64,000 nt of DNA from Clavibacter michiganensis (GTDB taxonomy: Bacteria > Actinomycetota > Actinomycetes > Actinomycetales > Microbacteriaceae). Every line of letters starts with the position of its first letter. The stretch's first letter is position 1. Location: NCBI RefSeq assembly GCF_002151125.1, contig NZ_MDJZ01000015.1, positions 124,001 through 188,000 of the forward strand, read 5' to 3'. The translations under genes and the position numbers were made by a program. Positions 50,742-58,928 of this stretch are shown piece by piece. The notes under the pieces are model-generated. The model made no database searches. It was not told where the DNA came from and was given only the letters and a program-made list of their open reading frames with translations.

Positions 50742-51737
50742 TCGGCGGCGGAGCGCGGCGGTGCCGGCGACGACGCCGGACAGGAGGGCGCCCGCGCCGA
50801 TGGCGACGGCCTTCGCGCGGTTGCGCACGATCCAGATCTGCGGGCTCATGGTGCGGGCCTGGTCGCTGAAGATGCCGCGGGCGCCGTGGTCGCCCGCGGT
50901 CGGCGTGTAGAGGTTGGTCGGCAGCATGGGCTGCGTCTTCTCGGCGGCCTGCTGGCCGGAGTAGCCGACCTTCGCGAGGTACCCGTCGAGCCAGTTCGCG
51001 ACGAAGCGGTTCCCGAGCACGGTCTTGACCGTGGGCTCGCCGACCCAGTTGCGGCGCTTGGGCTTCTCGGCGACGGCGGCGATGGCCTGCGCGCCCACCT
51101 CGGGCTCGAAGATCGGCGGCACGGGCTGCGGGTGGTGCGGCAGCTCGGACTTGACCCAGTTGAACTGGATGGTGTTGAGCGCGGGCATGTCGACGGTGGA
51201 GATGACCACCCTGCTCCCGTTGTGGATCAGCTCGGTCGTCACCGACTCCGTGAAGCCCTGGACGGCGTGCTTGGCGGCACAGTAGGCGGCCTGCAGCGGG
51301 ATCCCGCGGTGGGCGAGCGCCGAGCCGACCTGGATCACGTGCCCGCGGTCGCGCGGCACCATGCGGCTGAGCGCGGCGCGCGTGCCGTTCACGAAGCCGA
51401 AGTAGTTGACCGCCGTGGCCCGCTCGAAGTCGGCCGGATCCGTGGTGAGGAACTCGCCGAAGACGCCGACCATGGCGTCGTTGACCCAGAGGTCGATGGG
51501 GCCGAGCTCGTCCTCGACGCGGTCGGCGGCGGCCTCGACGGCCAGGCGGTCGGCGACGTCGGTGGAGATCCCGAGGCCTCGGCGTCCGCGGGCCTCGATG
51601 TCGGCGACCGCGCCGGCGAGCCCGTCCTCGCCGCGCGCGAGGACGGCGACGTCCCACCCGCGGTCCGCGAGCTCCCGCACGGTCGCTCGGCCCAGTCCGG
51701 CCGATCCTCCGGTGACGACGGCGATGCCTCGGGTCAT
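50739..51737 (-). CDS. Short-chain dehydrogenase with C-terminal membrane segment
   Basis: A 332-residue SDR oxidoreductase. Seen: the cofactor motif VVTGGSAGLGRAT, the catalytic AAYCAAKHA (Tyr and Lys), a Ser in QVGSALAH, and a variant NDAM in place of the usual NNAG. After the Rossmann domain (about 250 residues) come 80 more, ending in a hydrophobic segment (VAIGAGALLSGVVAG) and a basic LRRR tail, so it may sit on the membrane. GAAGGAG precedes the ATG at 51737. It neighbours the FAD oxidoreductase. Confidence 0.92.
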   Translation of the reverse strand: MTRGIAVVTGGSAGLGRATVRELADRGWDVAVLARGEDGLAGAVADIEARGRRGLGISTDVADRLAVEAAADRVEDELGPIDLWVNDAMVGVFGEFLTTDPADFERATAVNYFGFVNGTRAALSRMVPRDRGHVIQVGSALAHRGIPLQAAYCAAKHAVQGFTESVTTELIHNGSRVVISTVDMPALNTIQFNWVKSELPHHPQPVPPIFEPEVGAQAIAAVAEKPKRRNWVGEPTVKTVLGNRFVANWLDGYLAKVGYSGQQAAEKTQPMLPTNLYTPTAGDHGARGIFSDQARTMSPQIWIVRNRAKAVAIGAGALLSGVVAGTAALRRR

Positions 51738-51835
51738 TGCGCTCCTTCGATGGTTGGTGCACGAAACGTGCTCCTCCACCGTAGGACCGCCGGGCGCCGG
51801 CGACCCCGCCCGGGACCGGACCTGCCAGGCGGCGG

Positions 51836-53524
51836 TCAGCCTTCGCGCTGGAGGTCCTCGCGCACCTGGCGACGGAGCACCTTGCCGATGAGCGAGGTGG
51901 GGAGCGCGTCGACCTGCACGACGCGGCGCGGGACCTTGTAGGCGGTGAGGTGCGCGCGGCAGTACGCGCGGATCGCGGCCTCGTCGAGCGTGGCGCCCGG
52001 GTCCAGGACCACCGCGGCCGTGACGTCCTCGCCGCCGTCCGCCGAGGGGAGCCCGACGACGGCCGCGCCCTGCACGCCCGGGGCGCCGCGCACGACGTCC
52101 TCGACCTCGCTGGGGGAGACGTTGAAGCCGCCCGTGATGATGAGCTCCTTCATCCGGTCGACGATGGTGGTGAAGCCGTCGGCGTCGACGCGCACGATGT
52201 CGCCCGTGCGGAACCAGCCGCCGTCGATCAGCGCCGCGCGCGTCTCGTCGGGGCGGCGCCAGTAGCCCTGGAAGACCTGCGGTCCGCGGATGAGCAGCTC
52301 GCCCTCCTCGCCGGGGGCGCGGTCGACGGACGGGTCCTCGGGATCCACGACCCGCACCTCGGTGCTCGGGAACGGGACGCCCACGGTGCCGGGGCGCCGC
52401 GACGGGCCGATGGGGTTGCCGAGCGCGACGGGCGACGTCTCGGTGAGGCCGTAGCCCTCCACGAGGTAGCCGCCCGTGAGGCCCTCCCACAGCTCGACCG
52501 TGGAGACGGGCAGGTTCATGGCGCCGGAGATCGCGAAGCGGACGCCCGTGAGGTCGACGCGCTTCTCCTTCGCGGCGCGCGCCAGGCGCTCGTAGATGGG
52601 CGGGACAGCCGGCAGGAACGTCGGCGGGTGCTTCCGCGCCGCGGCGAGCACGAGGTCGACGTCGAACTTGGGGAAGAGCACGAGGCGCGCGCCGATCGCC
52701 ATGGCGAACGTCAGGCAGAGCGTGAGGCCGTACGCGTGGAACATGGGCAGGACGCCGTAGACCGTCTCGCCGCCGTCGGCGAGGCCGGGCACCCAGGCGC
52801 GGCCCTGCATGGCGTTGGCGTGCAGGTTGCGGTGGGTGAGGATCGCGCCCTTGGGGCTCGCGGTCGTGCCGCTCGTGTACTGGAGGATCGCGACGTCGTC
52901 GAGCTCGGGGCGGGGTCGGGACGCCGCGATGCGGCGGTGGTCGACGAGCTCCTCCCAGGTCACGGTGTCCTTCACGGGCGCGGTGATCGCGGCGCGGGCG
53001 CGGCGGGCGGCGGGGATCGGGAGGCGCAGCTTCAGGCGCGTCGCGAGCGGCATCGCCGCGGGCAGGTCGACCGAGATGATCGTGTCCACGGGCACGTCGC
53101 GGGGCATGTCCTGGATCGTGCCGACGACCGTGTTCCAGGCGATGACGACGCGGGCGCCGTGGTCCTCGAACTGGTGGCGGAGCTCGCGCGGCGTGTAGAG
53201 CGGGTTGTGCTCGACGACGATCGCGCCGAGCCGCAGCACCGCGTAGAAGGCGACGATGTGCTGCGGGCAGTTCGGCAGCACGAGCGCGACGCGGTCGCCC
53301 TTCCGCACGCCGAGGCGGCGCAGTCCCTCGGCGGCGCGGGAGATCTGGTCGCCCATCCGGCGGTACGTGGTCTCGCGGCCGAAGAACTCGAGCGCGACGG
53401 CCGTGCCGTGCCGCTGGATCGAGCGCTCGACCATGTCGACCAGGGATCCGATCACGGGAGGGATGTCGGCCGACACCCCGTCCGCGTAGCTGCGTACCCA
53501 GGGGCGGTCGGCGTCGATGCTCAT
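51836..53524 (-). CDS. Long-chain fatty acid-CoA ligase-like AMP-binding protein (copy 2)
   Basis: A 562-residue ANL-superfamily ligase, the same length as the copy at 46996-48684. Seen: the P-loop YTSGTTASPKGAILTH, YGLTETSP, GWFRTGDIVR, RMKELIITGGFNV and the catalytic Lys in SLIGKVLRRQVRE. It shares long identical blocks with copy 1 (for example FYAVLRLGA and EHNPLYTPREL), a clear gene duplication with three genes between. The ATG at 53524 follows TATGGT by six bases. Confidence 0.93.
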   Translation of the reverse strand: MSIDADRPWVRSYADGVSADIPPVIGSLVDMVERSIQRHGTAVALEFFGRETTYRRMGDQISRAAEGLRRLGVRKGDRVALVLPNCPQHIVAFYAVLRLGAIVVEHNPLYTPRELRHQFEDHGARVVIAWNTVVGTIQDMPRDVPVDTIISVDLPAAMPLATRLKLRLPIPAARRARAAITAPVKDTVTWEELVDHRRIAASRPRPELDDVAILQYTSGTTASPKGAILTHRNLHANAMQGRAWVPGLADGGETVYGVLPMFHAYGLTLCLTFAMAIGARLVLFPKFDVDLVLAAARKHPPTFLPAVPPIYERLARAAKEKRVDLTGVRFAISGAMNLPVSTVELWEGLTGGYLVEGYGLTETSPVALGNPIGPSRRPGTVGVPFPSTEVRVVDPEDPSVDRAPGEEGELLIRGPQVFQGYWRRPDETRAALIDGGWFRTGDIVRVDADGFTTIVDRMKELIITGGFNVSPSEVEDVVRGAPGVQGAAVVGLPSADGGEDVTAAVVLDPGATLDEAAIRAYCRAHLTAYKVPRRVVQVDALPTSLIGKVLRRQVREDLQREG

Positions 53525-53536
53525 GTCCCCACCATA
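53522..53536 (-). promoter_or_regulatory. Leaderless-type promoter of acyl-CoA ligase copy 2
   Basis: TATGGT on the minus strand (53531-53536), six bases, then the ATG at 53524. It is among the best -10 matches in the window. Confidence 0.6.
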
Positions 53537-53588
53537 GGGAATGCGCCCGGGCGTGACCCGGGCGCATCGGCCGTGCATCGGTCGCGGG

Positions 53589-54518
53589 CTAGGCGGGGTA
53601 GACGACCCCGGTCAGCTGCTCGGACGCGTCCCACAGGCGGCGGGCGAGCTCGAGGTCCTTCGAGATCGGGCTCGACGCCGCCAGGTGCGGCATGCCGCTC
53701 ATGCCGCCGGGGCCCGCGGGGCCGTAGTAGTCGCCCGGGTGCACGCCGAGGCCGGTCGCCGCCTGGATCTGCGGGAGCGCGCCCACGCGCACGTCCTGCC
53801 CCATCGCGGCCGGCCCGAACCTGGCCGAGAGCTCGCTCACGACGCCCTGCGGTCCGGATCCCGGGCCGTTCTTCGCGAGGTTCGTGGACGTGACGCCGGG
53901 GTGCGCGGCCGCGGCCGTGAGGCCCCAGCCCCGCTCGTCGGACAGCGCCTGCAGGCGGCGCATGAAGAGGAGGTTCGCGAGCTTCGCCTGGCCGTAGGCG
54001 GCCCAGGGGCTGTAGCGCCGCTCGGACTGCAGGTCGCCGAACGCGATGCGGCCCATCCAGTGCGCGAGGCTCGACACGACGACCACGCGGGGGGCGTCGG
54101 CCGCCTGGAGCGCGGGGAGCAGGAGCCCGGTGAGCGCGAAGTGGCCGAGGTGGTTCGTGCCGAGCTGGATCTCGAAGCCGTCGCGCGTCTCGCGCCGGTC
54201 CGGCGGGGCCATGACGCCGGCGTTGTCGACCAGGATGTCGATCGGCCCGCGCTCGATCTCGCGGTCGGCGAAGGCGCGCACGGAGGAGAGGTCGGCGAGG
54301 TCGAGGGATCCGACCTCCACGTGGACGCCGGGGTGGCGGTCGCGGATGGAGCCCGCCGCGTCCTCGCCGCGCTCCGGGTCGCGCGAGGTGAGGACGACGG
54401 AGGCGCCGGCCGCGGCGAGCCGGCGCGCGGTCTCGAGGCCGAGGCCGCTGTTGCCGCCGGTGACGACGGCGCGCCTGCCGTCGAGCGGGCTGATGATGAT
54501 GTCGGTGGGACGGGGCAC
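53589..54518 (-). CDS. Short-chain dehydrogenase (retinol dehydrogenase-like)
   Basis: A 309-residue SDR. Seen: AVVTGGNSGLGLETAR, the NAG motif LVDNAGVM, NHLGHFALTGLLLP, the catalytic Ser in VVVSSLAHW and the Tyr/Lys in AAYGQAKLAN, and an HPG after it (AAHPGVTSTNL). This is the light-dependent protochlorophyllide/retinol-dehydrogenase-like group; the substrate is unknown. AGAGGAG precedes the GTG at 54518. Last gene (most upstream) of the minus-strand lipid-type cluster. Confidence 0.92.
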   Translation of the reverse strand: MPRPTDIIISPLDGRRAVVTGGNSGLGLETARRLAAAGASVVLTSRDPERGEDAAGSIRDRHPGVHVEVGSLDLADLSSVRAFADREIERGPIDILVDNAGVMAPPDRRETRDGFEIQLGTNHLGHFALTGLLLPALQAADAPRVVVVSSLAHWMGRIAFGDLQSERRYSPWAAYGQAKLANLLFMRRLQALSDERGWGLTAAAAHPGVTSTNLAKNGPGSGPQGVVSELSARFGPAAMGQDVRVGALPQIQAATGLGVHPGDYYGPAGPGGMSGMPHLAASSPISKDLELARRLWDASEQLTGVVYPA

Positions 54519-54641
54519 GCGGACTCCTCTTGCGGGTGGGATCCCCACGCTAGCGACGTCGGCCGGACGTCGCCCGTGCGGGGTCCGGCGGGGGCCGCGT
54601 GCCGAGCGGGCCCCCGGGCGCGCCGATGCGAGGATCGGGGC

Positions 54642-54995
54642 ATGTGGATGAGACGCGGCCGGGACGGATCCGAGGACGAGCGGGCGGACGGCGGGTCGCA
54701 CGCGATCGGGGTCGGGGCGGTCGTCGTGATCCTCGACGGCGAGGCCGCGACGGGCGATCCCGCGCTCGACGGCGAGCCCGTCGGCCTCGTGGTGGCCTCC
54801 GCCTCCGACGGCCTGCGCAGCGTCAGCCCGGTGCCGACGGCCCGCGGCCGCGCGTGGGTCGTGGAGCTCGGCTCGGACGACGACGGCACGGCCGGCCGCC
54901 GGGTCGTCGTGCCGCAGAGCGCGCTGCGCCTCGTCGACGACGGCGAGGAGACGGTCCCCGCGCCGCCCGCCGACGACCTCGCGCCGCGCGCGTGA
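54642..54995 (+). CDS. Hypothetical protein coupled to a peptidase
   Basis: A 117-residue protein I do not recognise. Seen: a charged N-terminus, then a beta-rich-looking core (IGVGAVVVILDGE, GLVVASASDG, GRAWVVELG, RRVVVPQSALRLV) and an acidic Pro-rich end. The core pattern resembles a small beta-barrel domain. No signal peptide or membrane segment. Its stop overlaps the peptidase start by four bases, which argues that it is real and co-translated. A GAGGAT hexamer six bases before the ATG may be a leaderless -10 box with a poor first base. Confidence 0.7.
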   Translation: MWMRRGRDGSEDERADGGSHAIGVGAVVVILDGEAATGDPALDGEPVGLVVASASDGLRSVSPVPTARGRAWVVELGSDDDGTAGRRVVVPQSALRLVDDGEETVPAPPADDLAPRA

Positions 54996-56197
54996 GCGGC
55001 GCCGTCACGGGACCCGACGCGGGCGTCGCGGGACCCGTCGACCCCGTCGACCTCGCCGCGGAGCTGATCCGCATCGACTCGACCAACCCCGACCTCGTGC
55101 CGGGCGCCGCGGGGGAGGCCGCGGTCGCCGCGCACGCCGCCGGCTGGCTCCGCGCCCGCGGCTTCGACGTGCGGGTGCTCGAGGAGCGGCCCGGCCGCCC
55201 GACCGTGCTCGCGACGGCGCACGGCACGGGCGGGGGCCGCACGGTCCTCCTCGACGGGCACCTCGACACCGTGCCGCCCGGCGACCCGGAGCGCGGCGGC
55301 GTCGACCCGCGCATCGAGGACGGCCGGCTCCTCGGCCGCGGGGCGTTCGACATGAAGGCGGGCCTCGCCGCGATGATGGTCGCCGCCGACCGAGTCCGCC
55401 TGATCGGCACGCGCGGCGACGTCGTGCTCGCGCTCGTCGCCGACGAGGAGTTCGGGAGCCTGGGCACCGAGGAGGCGCTGCGGGCCCTGGCCGAGGACGG
55501 CACGCGCATCGACGGCGCCGTGATCTCCGAGCCCAGCCAGTCCGAGGCGATCGTCGCCCACCGCGGCTTCGGCTGGTACGAGATCCGCCTGCGCGGACGC
55601 GCAGCGCACGGCTCGATGCCGGAGCAGGGCGTGGACGCCATCGCGCACGCCGGCCTCGTGCTGCGCGCGCTCGACGCGCTGGCCGAGCGCCTCGCCTCGG
55701 GGCCGCGCCATCCGCTGCTCGGGACGGGCGCGGTGCGCGTGTCCCGGATCCACGGCGGCTCGGACGCCGCGACGGTCGCCGACTCCTGCGTGCTCACGGT
55801 CGAGCGGCGCTTCCTCCCCGGCCAGTCGACGGCGCACGTGGAGGCGGAGCTGCGCGCGGCGCTCGTCGAGGTCGCCGCCCGCACGCCCGGCATGGAGGTC
55901 GAGCTCGAGGCGCTGGTGGCCCGCGCCGCCTTCGAGGCCGACGTCCAGGGGCCGCTGGCGCGCGCCGTGCTCGACAGCGGGGCCCGCGTCACGGGATCGC
56001 CCGTCCCGCACCGCGGCGAGCCGTTCTGGACCGACGCCGGGCTCGTGCACGAGGCCGGGATCCCCTGCATCCTGCTCGGCGTCACGGGCGGCGGCGCGCA
56101 CGCGGACGTCGAGTGGGCCGAGGTCGACTCGATCCGCCGGCTCGCCGACGTGCTCGAGGGCGCGATCCTCGACTTCTGCGGGAGCGACGGGCCCTAG
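54992..56197 (+). CDS. M20-family metallopeptidase (ArgE/DapE type)
   Basis: A 401-residue two-domain hydrolase with a di-zinc site. Seen: the first metal His in LDGHLDTVPPGD, GRGAFDMKAGLAAMM with the bridging Asp, the catalytic Glu pair in VADEEFGSLG, a dimerisation/lid domain (about 175-290) with GRAAHGSMPEQGVDAI, and the last metal His in GGGAHADVEW. This matches acetylornithine deacetylase / succinyl-diaminopimelate desuccinylase relatives; the exact substrate is open because no arg or dap genes are near. The GTG overlaps the upstream stop. Confidence 0.92.
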   Translation: MSGAVTGPDAGVAGPVDPVDLAAELIRIDSTNPDLVPGAAGEAAVAAHAAGWLRARGFDVRVLEERPGRPTVLATAHGTGGGRTVLLDGHLDTVPPGDPERGGVDPRIEDGRLLGRGAFDMKAGLAAMMVAADRVRLIGTRGDVVLALVADEEFGSLGTEEALRALAEDGTRIDGAVISEPSQSEAIVAHRGFGWYEIRLRGRAAHGSMPEQGVDAIAHAGLVLRALDALAERLASGPRHPLLGTGAVRVSRIHGGSDAATVADSCVLTVERRFLPGQSTAHVEAELRAALVEVAARTPGMEVELEALVARAAFEADVQGPLARAVLDSGARVTGSPVPHRGEPFWTDAGLVHEAGIPCILLGVTGGGAHADVEWAEVDSIRRLADVLEGAILDFCGSDGP

Positions 56198-56209
56198 CCG
56201 ACCAGCCGG

Positions 56210-56716
56210 CTAGTCGCGCGTGGCCGACCGGTGCAGCTCCACGTCGAGCCGCCCCGCGTCGGCCGTCGCCGTCATCCAGGTGAAGTCCGGCTGACGGCGG
56301 CGGTCGGTCGGCGAGCCGGGGTTGAGCAGCCGGAGCCCGGCGGGCGTCACGGTGTCCCACGGGATGTGGCTGTGGCCGAAGACGAGCACGTCGGTCTCCG
56401 GGAACGCGACGTCCATCCGCCGCTCGCGGCCCGTGGACGCCCCGGTCTCGTGGGTCACGGCGATGCGGATCCCCTCGATCACCGTGCGCGCCGTCTCCGG
56501 CAGCCGCGCGCGGAGGCCGTCGGGGTCGTTGTTGCCCCAGCAGGCGACCAGCCGGGCGGCCCGGGCCTCGAGCGCGTCGAGGGCCGGCTCGTCGACCCAG
56601 TCGCCCGCGTGGACCACGACGTCGGCGGCGTCGATCGCCCGCCACAGCGCTCCGGGCAGGTCCTTCGCGCGCTTCGGGAGGTGGGTGTCGCTGAGGAGCA
56701 CGAGGGAGGCGGTCAC
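56210..56716 (-). CDS. Calcineurin-like phosphoesterase (YfcE/MJ0936 type)
   Basis: A 168-residue metallophosphoesterase. Seen: metal ligands in LLSDTHLPK (Asp, His), HAGDWVDE (Asp), CWGNNDPDGL (Asn), AVTHE (His) and FGHSHIPWD (His pair), the full set for two metals. Members hydrolyse phosphodiesters in vitro; the natural substrate is not known. The GTG at 56716 follows TAGCGT by seven bases, replacing the longer open frame upstream, which runs antisense to the next gene. It converges on the M20 peptidase gene. Confidence 0.92.
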   Translation of the reverse strand: MTASLVLLSDTHLPKRAKDLPGALWRAIDAADVVVHAGDWVDEPALDALEARAARLVACWGNNDPDGLRARLPETARTVIEGIRIAVTHETGASTGRERRMDVAFPETDVLVFGHSHIPWDTVTPAGLRLLNPGSPTDRRRQPDFTWMTATADAGRLDVELHRSATRD

Positions 56717-56729
56717 GTCGTCGACGCTA
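56714..56729 (-). promoter_or_regulatory. Leaderless-type promoter of the phosphoesterase gene
   Basis: TAGCGT on the minus strand (56724-56729), seven bases, then the GTG at 56716. Confidence 0.55.
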
Positions 56730-56851
56730 CGCGGCGCGGGCCCCCGGCCGCCGCTCGGCAGGGTCCGGTCCCGTCCGCGCCCGTCACCGCCGTGGCGGGC
56801 GCGGCATGATGGACGCGTCACGTCCCCCACCCGCCCCTCGAGGAGGCGCCC

Positions 56852-57466
56852 ATGACCGGCATCACCCGCGGCTTCGTCGGCCGCCCGCGGAAGGCCGCGG
56901 CCGACCGCCTCCCGCCCGGCCAGTACGACACCGAGGGCGGCTGGCCCGTCCTCACCGCCGAGGCCGTGCCGAACCTGCCGGAGTCGCGCTGGTCGATCGC
57001 CGTCGACGGGCTCGTCGAGCGCCCCACCTCGTGGGACTGGGACCAGGCGCACGCGCTCCCGCGCTCGGAGTACGCGGGCGACATCCACTGCGTCACCACG
57101 TGGACCCGCCTCGACACGCGCTTCGCCGGCGTCAGCGTCGACACGCTGCTCGACGCGGCGGGTCCGCTCCCCGAGGCGCGCTTCGTCCTCGCGACCTCGC
57201 ACTCCGGGTACACCACGAACCTCCCGCTCGAGGACCTCCGCGGGGGTCGCGCGTGGATCGCCTTCGAGGCCGACGGCCGCCCGCTCACGGCCGACCACGG
57301 CGGACCCGCACGGCTCCTCGTGCCGCACCTCTACTTCTGGAAGAGCGCGAAGTGGATCGCCCGCCTCACGCTCCTCGACCACGACCAGCAGGGCTTCTGG
57401 GAGCGCAACGGCTACCACGACCGCGGCGACCCGTGGCGCGAGCAGCGCTACCAGGGCGACCGCTGA
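56852..57466 (+). CDS. Sulfite oxidase-like molybdopterin oxidoreductase
   Basis: A 204-residue cytoplasmic enzyme of the sulfite-oxidase/YedY fold. Seen: the molybdopterin domain alone, with the Mo-ligand Cys in GDIHCVTTWTRLD, ATSHSGYTTNLPLEDLR, a His/Gly cofactor loop DHGGPARLLVPHLYFWKSAKW, and a C-terminal WERNGYHDRGDPW. There is no Tat signal, no heme b5 domain and no dimerisation domain, unlike MsrP or SorA. GAGGAGG precedes the ATG. The next gene encodes a FAD reductase overlapping its end, a likely electron partner. Confidence 0.93.
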   Translation: MTGITRGFVGRPRKAAADRLPPGQYDTEGGWPVLTAEAVPNLPESRWSIAVDGLVERPTSWDWDQAHALPRSEYAGDIHCVTTWTRLDTRFAGVSVDTLLDAAGPLPEARFVLATSHSGYTTNLPLEDLRGGRAWIAFEADGRPLTADHGGPARLLVPHLYFWKSAKWIARLTLLDHDQQGFWERNGYHDRGDPWREQRYQGDR

Positions 57467-58203
57467 GCGGGTCGGCGCCCGGGCCCGCGCGCGAGCCCGC
57501 CGTCCCGGCCTCGGTCGGCGGCGAGTGGCGGACCGCGACGATCACGGCGCTCGAGCACCCCACCCCCACCACCGTGCTGCTGCGCTTCGACGTGCCCGAC
57601 CGGATCCCGCACCTGCCCGGCCAGCACTGCGTCGTGCGGCTGCGCGCGGAGGACGGGTACACGGCCCAGCGCTCGTACTCGATCCTGTCGGCGCCGCACG
57701 AGCCGGGGATCGAGCTGCTGATGGAGCGCTACGAGGACGGCGAGGTGAGCGGCTTCTTCGCCGACGTCGCGCGAGCGGGCGACGAGATCGAGATGCGCCT
57801 GCCCATCGGCGGCTTCTTCGTGTGGGACGGCGCGACGCCCGCCGTCGCGCTCGGCGGCGGGACCGGCGCGGTGCCGCTCGTCGCGATGGTCCGGCACGCG
57901 CGGCACCTGGGCGTGCCGGACCTCGTCCGCGTCGCCGTCTCGGCGCGCACCGCGGCCGACGTCCCCTGCCGGGCGGAGCTCGAGGCCGCCGGCGCGCTCG
58001 TGGCGACCACGCGCGAGCGGCACGGCCCACGCGGATTCGGCCGGCTCCGGGCCGAGGAGGTCGCGGACCTCGCCGTGGGCGCGGGGGTGGCGCTCGTGTG
58101 CGGATCCACCGCGTTCGCGGGCGGGGCGACGCGCCTGCTGCTGGATGCCGGCGTCGGCCGCGACGCGATCCGCATCGAGCAGTTCGGCCCCTCGGGGGAG
58201 TGA
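57433..58203 (+). CDS. FAD-binding reductase, partner of the molybdopterin enzyme
   Basis: A reductase of the ferredoxin-NADP reductase superfamily. Seen: the FAD-binding barrel with LPGQHCVVRL and the FAD motif QRSYSILSAP, then the NAD(P) domain with LGGGTGAVPLVAMVRHA and the closing CGSTAFAGGATRLL. No [2Fe-2S] domain is attached. The start is uncertain: the only in-frame standard codon before the domain is GTG 57433, inside the previous gene (256 residues); a CTG at 57463 would give a four-base overlap (CTGA) and 246 residues. It would pass electrons between NAD(P)H and the molybdopterin protein. Confidence 0.85.
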   Translation: MARAALPGRPLSGSAPGPAREPAVPASVGGEWRTATITALEHPTPTTVLLRFDVPDRIPHLPGQHCVVRLRAEDGYTAQRSYSILSAPHEPGIELLMERYEDGEVSGFFADVARAGDEIEMRLPIGGFFVWDGATPAVALGGGTGAVPLVAMVRHARHLGVPDLVRVAVSARTAADVPCRAELEAAGALVATTRERHGPRGFGRLRAEEVADLAVGAGVALVCGSTAFAGGATRLLLDAGVGRDAIRIEQFGPSGE

Positions 58204-58268
58204 CGGCGGCGCGGTCGCCGGGCCACACTGGACCGGACGGCGACGGGGCCGTGGGGAGCGGGTGCCGC

Positions 58269-58802
58269 ATGGAGCGATCGGTCGTGCTGCTGCGCGGGAT
58301 CAACGTCGGGCGCGCCAAGCAGGTCCCGATGGCGCAGCTGACCCAGGCGCTCGAGGGCCTCGGATACCTGCGCGTCCGCACCCACCTGCGGAGCGGGAAC
58401 GCGGTCGTCGACCACGCGCGGCCGAGCGGCAGGGGAGCGGCGGTCGCGATCGAGGACGCGGTGCGGCTCGCCACGGGCGTGACGGCCGACGTCCACCTCG
58501 TGCCGGCGGACGACCTCCGGCGCATCGCGGCCGGGATCCCGTTCGGCGACGTCGCCGACGATCCCTCCCGCCTCCTCGTCTCGTTCCTCGACCGGCCGCA
58601 GGACCCGCTGCCGGACCCGCCGCCCGCGGACGCCATCGCCCCGGACCTGGTGGTCGTCGGACGCGACGCGATCTACTCCTGGCACCCCGACGGCGTCTCG
58701 GCGTCGCGCGTGCCCCCGGCCTTCTGGCGCGGGCTCGGGGCCTCCGTCACCGCCCGCAACGCCCGGACCGTGGCCGCCCTCGTCGCGCTCCTCGACGACT
58801 GA
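58269..58802 (+). CDS. DUF1697 family protein
   Basis: A 177-residue soluble protein. Seen: the family N-terminus VVLLRGINVGRAKQVPMAQL, the motif YLRVRTHLRSGNAVV, and a C-terminal ASVTARNARTVAALVALL. DUF1697 proteins are widespread in bacteria with no established activity. GGGAGCGGG lies upstream of the ATG at 58269. The gene follows the FAD reductase by 65 bases on the same strand but has no evident link to it. Confidence 0.9.
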   Translation: MERSVVLLRGINVGRAKQVPMAQLTQALEGLGYLRVRTHLRSGNAVVDHARPSGRGAAVAIEDAVRLATGVTADVHLVPADDLRRIAAGIPFGDVADDPSRLLVSFLDRPQDPLPDPPPADAIAPDLVVVGRDAIYSWHPDGVSASRVPPAFWRGLGASVTARNARTVAALVALLDD

Positions 58803-58912
58803 GGGCGGCGCCCGGGAGCGCGTCCCCCGCTCGGGGGTGGCGCCCAGACAGCCGTCACGCCCCCGTTCCGGGTCGAGGGCGCGGGGGCCTCCTCACGGCG
58901 CGGACGGGGGGA

Positions 58913-58928
58913 TAGGTTCGTGGACGTG
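58913..58928 (+). promoter_or_regulatory. Leaderless-type promoter of the DUF2236 gene
   Basis: TAGGTT at 58913-58918, seven bases, then GTG 58926. An upstream GTG at 58920 is only one base from the box and so is unlikely to be used. Confidence 0.5.

Noticed and set aside
54630-54644. GAGGAT six bases before ATG 54642 as a leaderless promoter
   Set aside because: The first base is G, not T; the match is too weak to claim.
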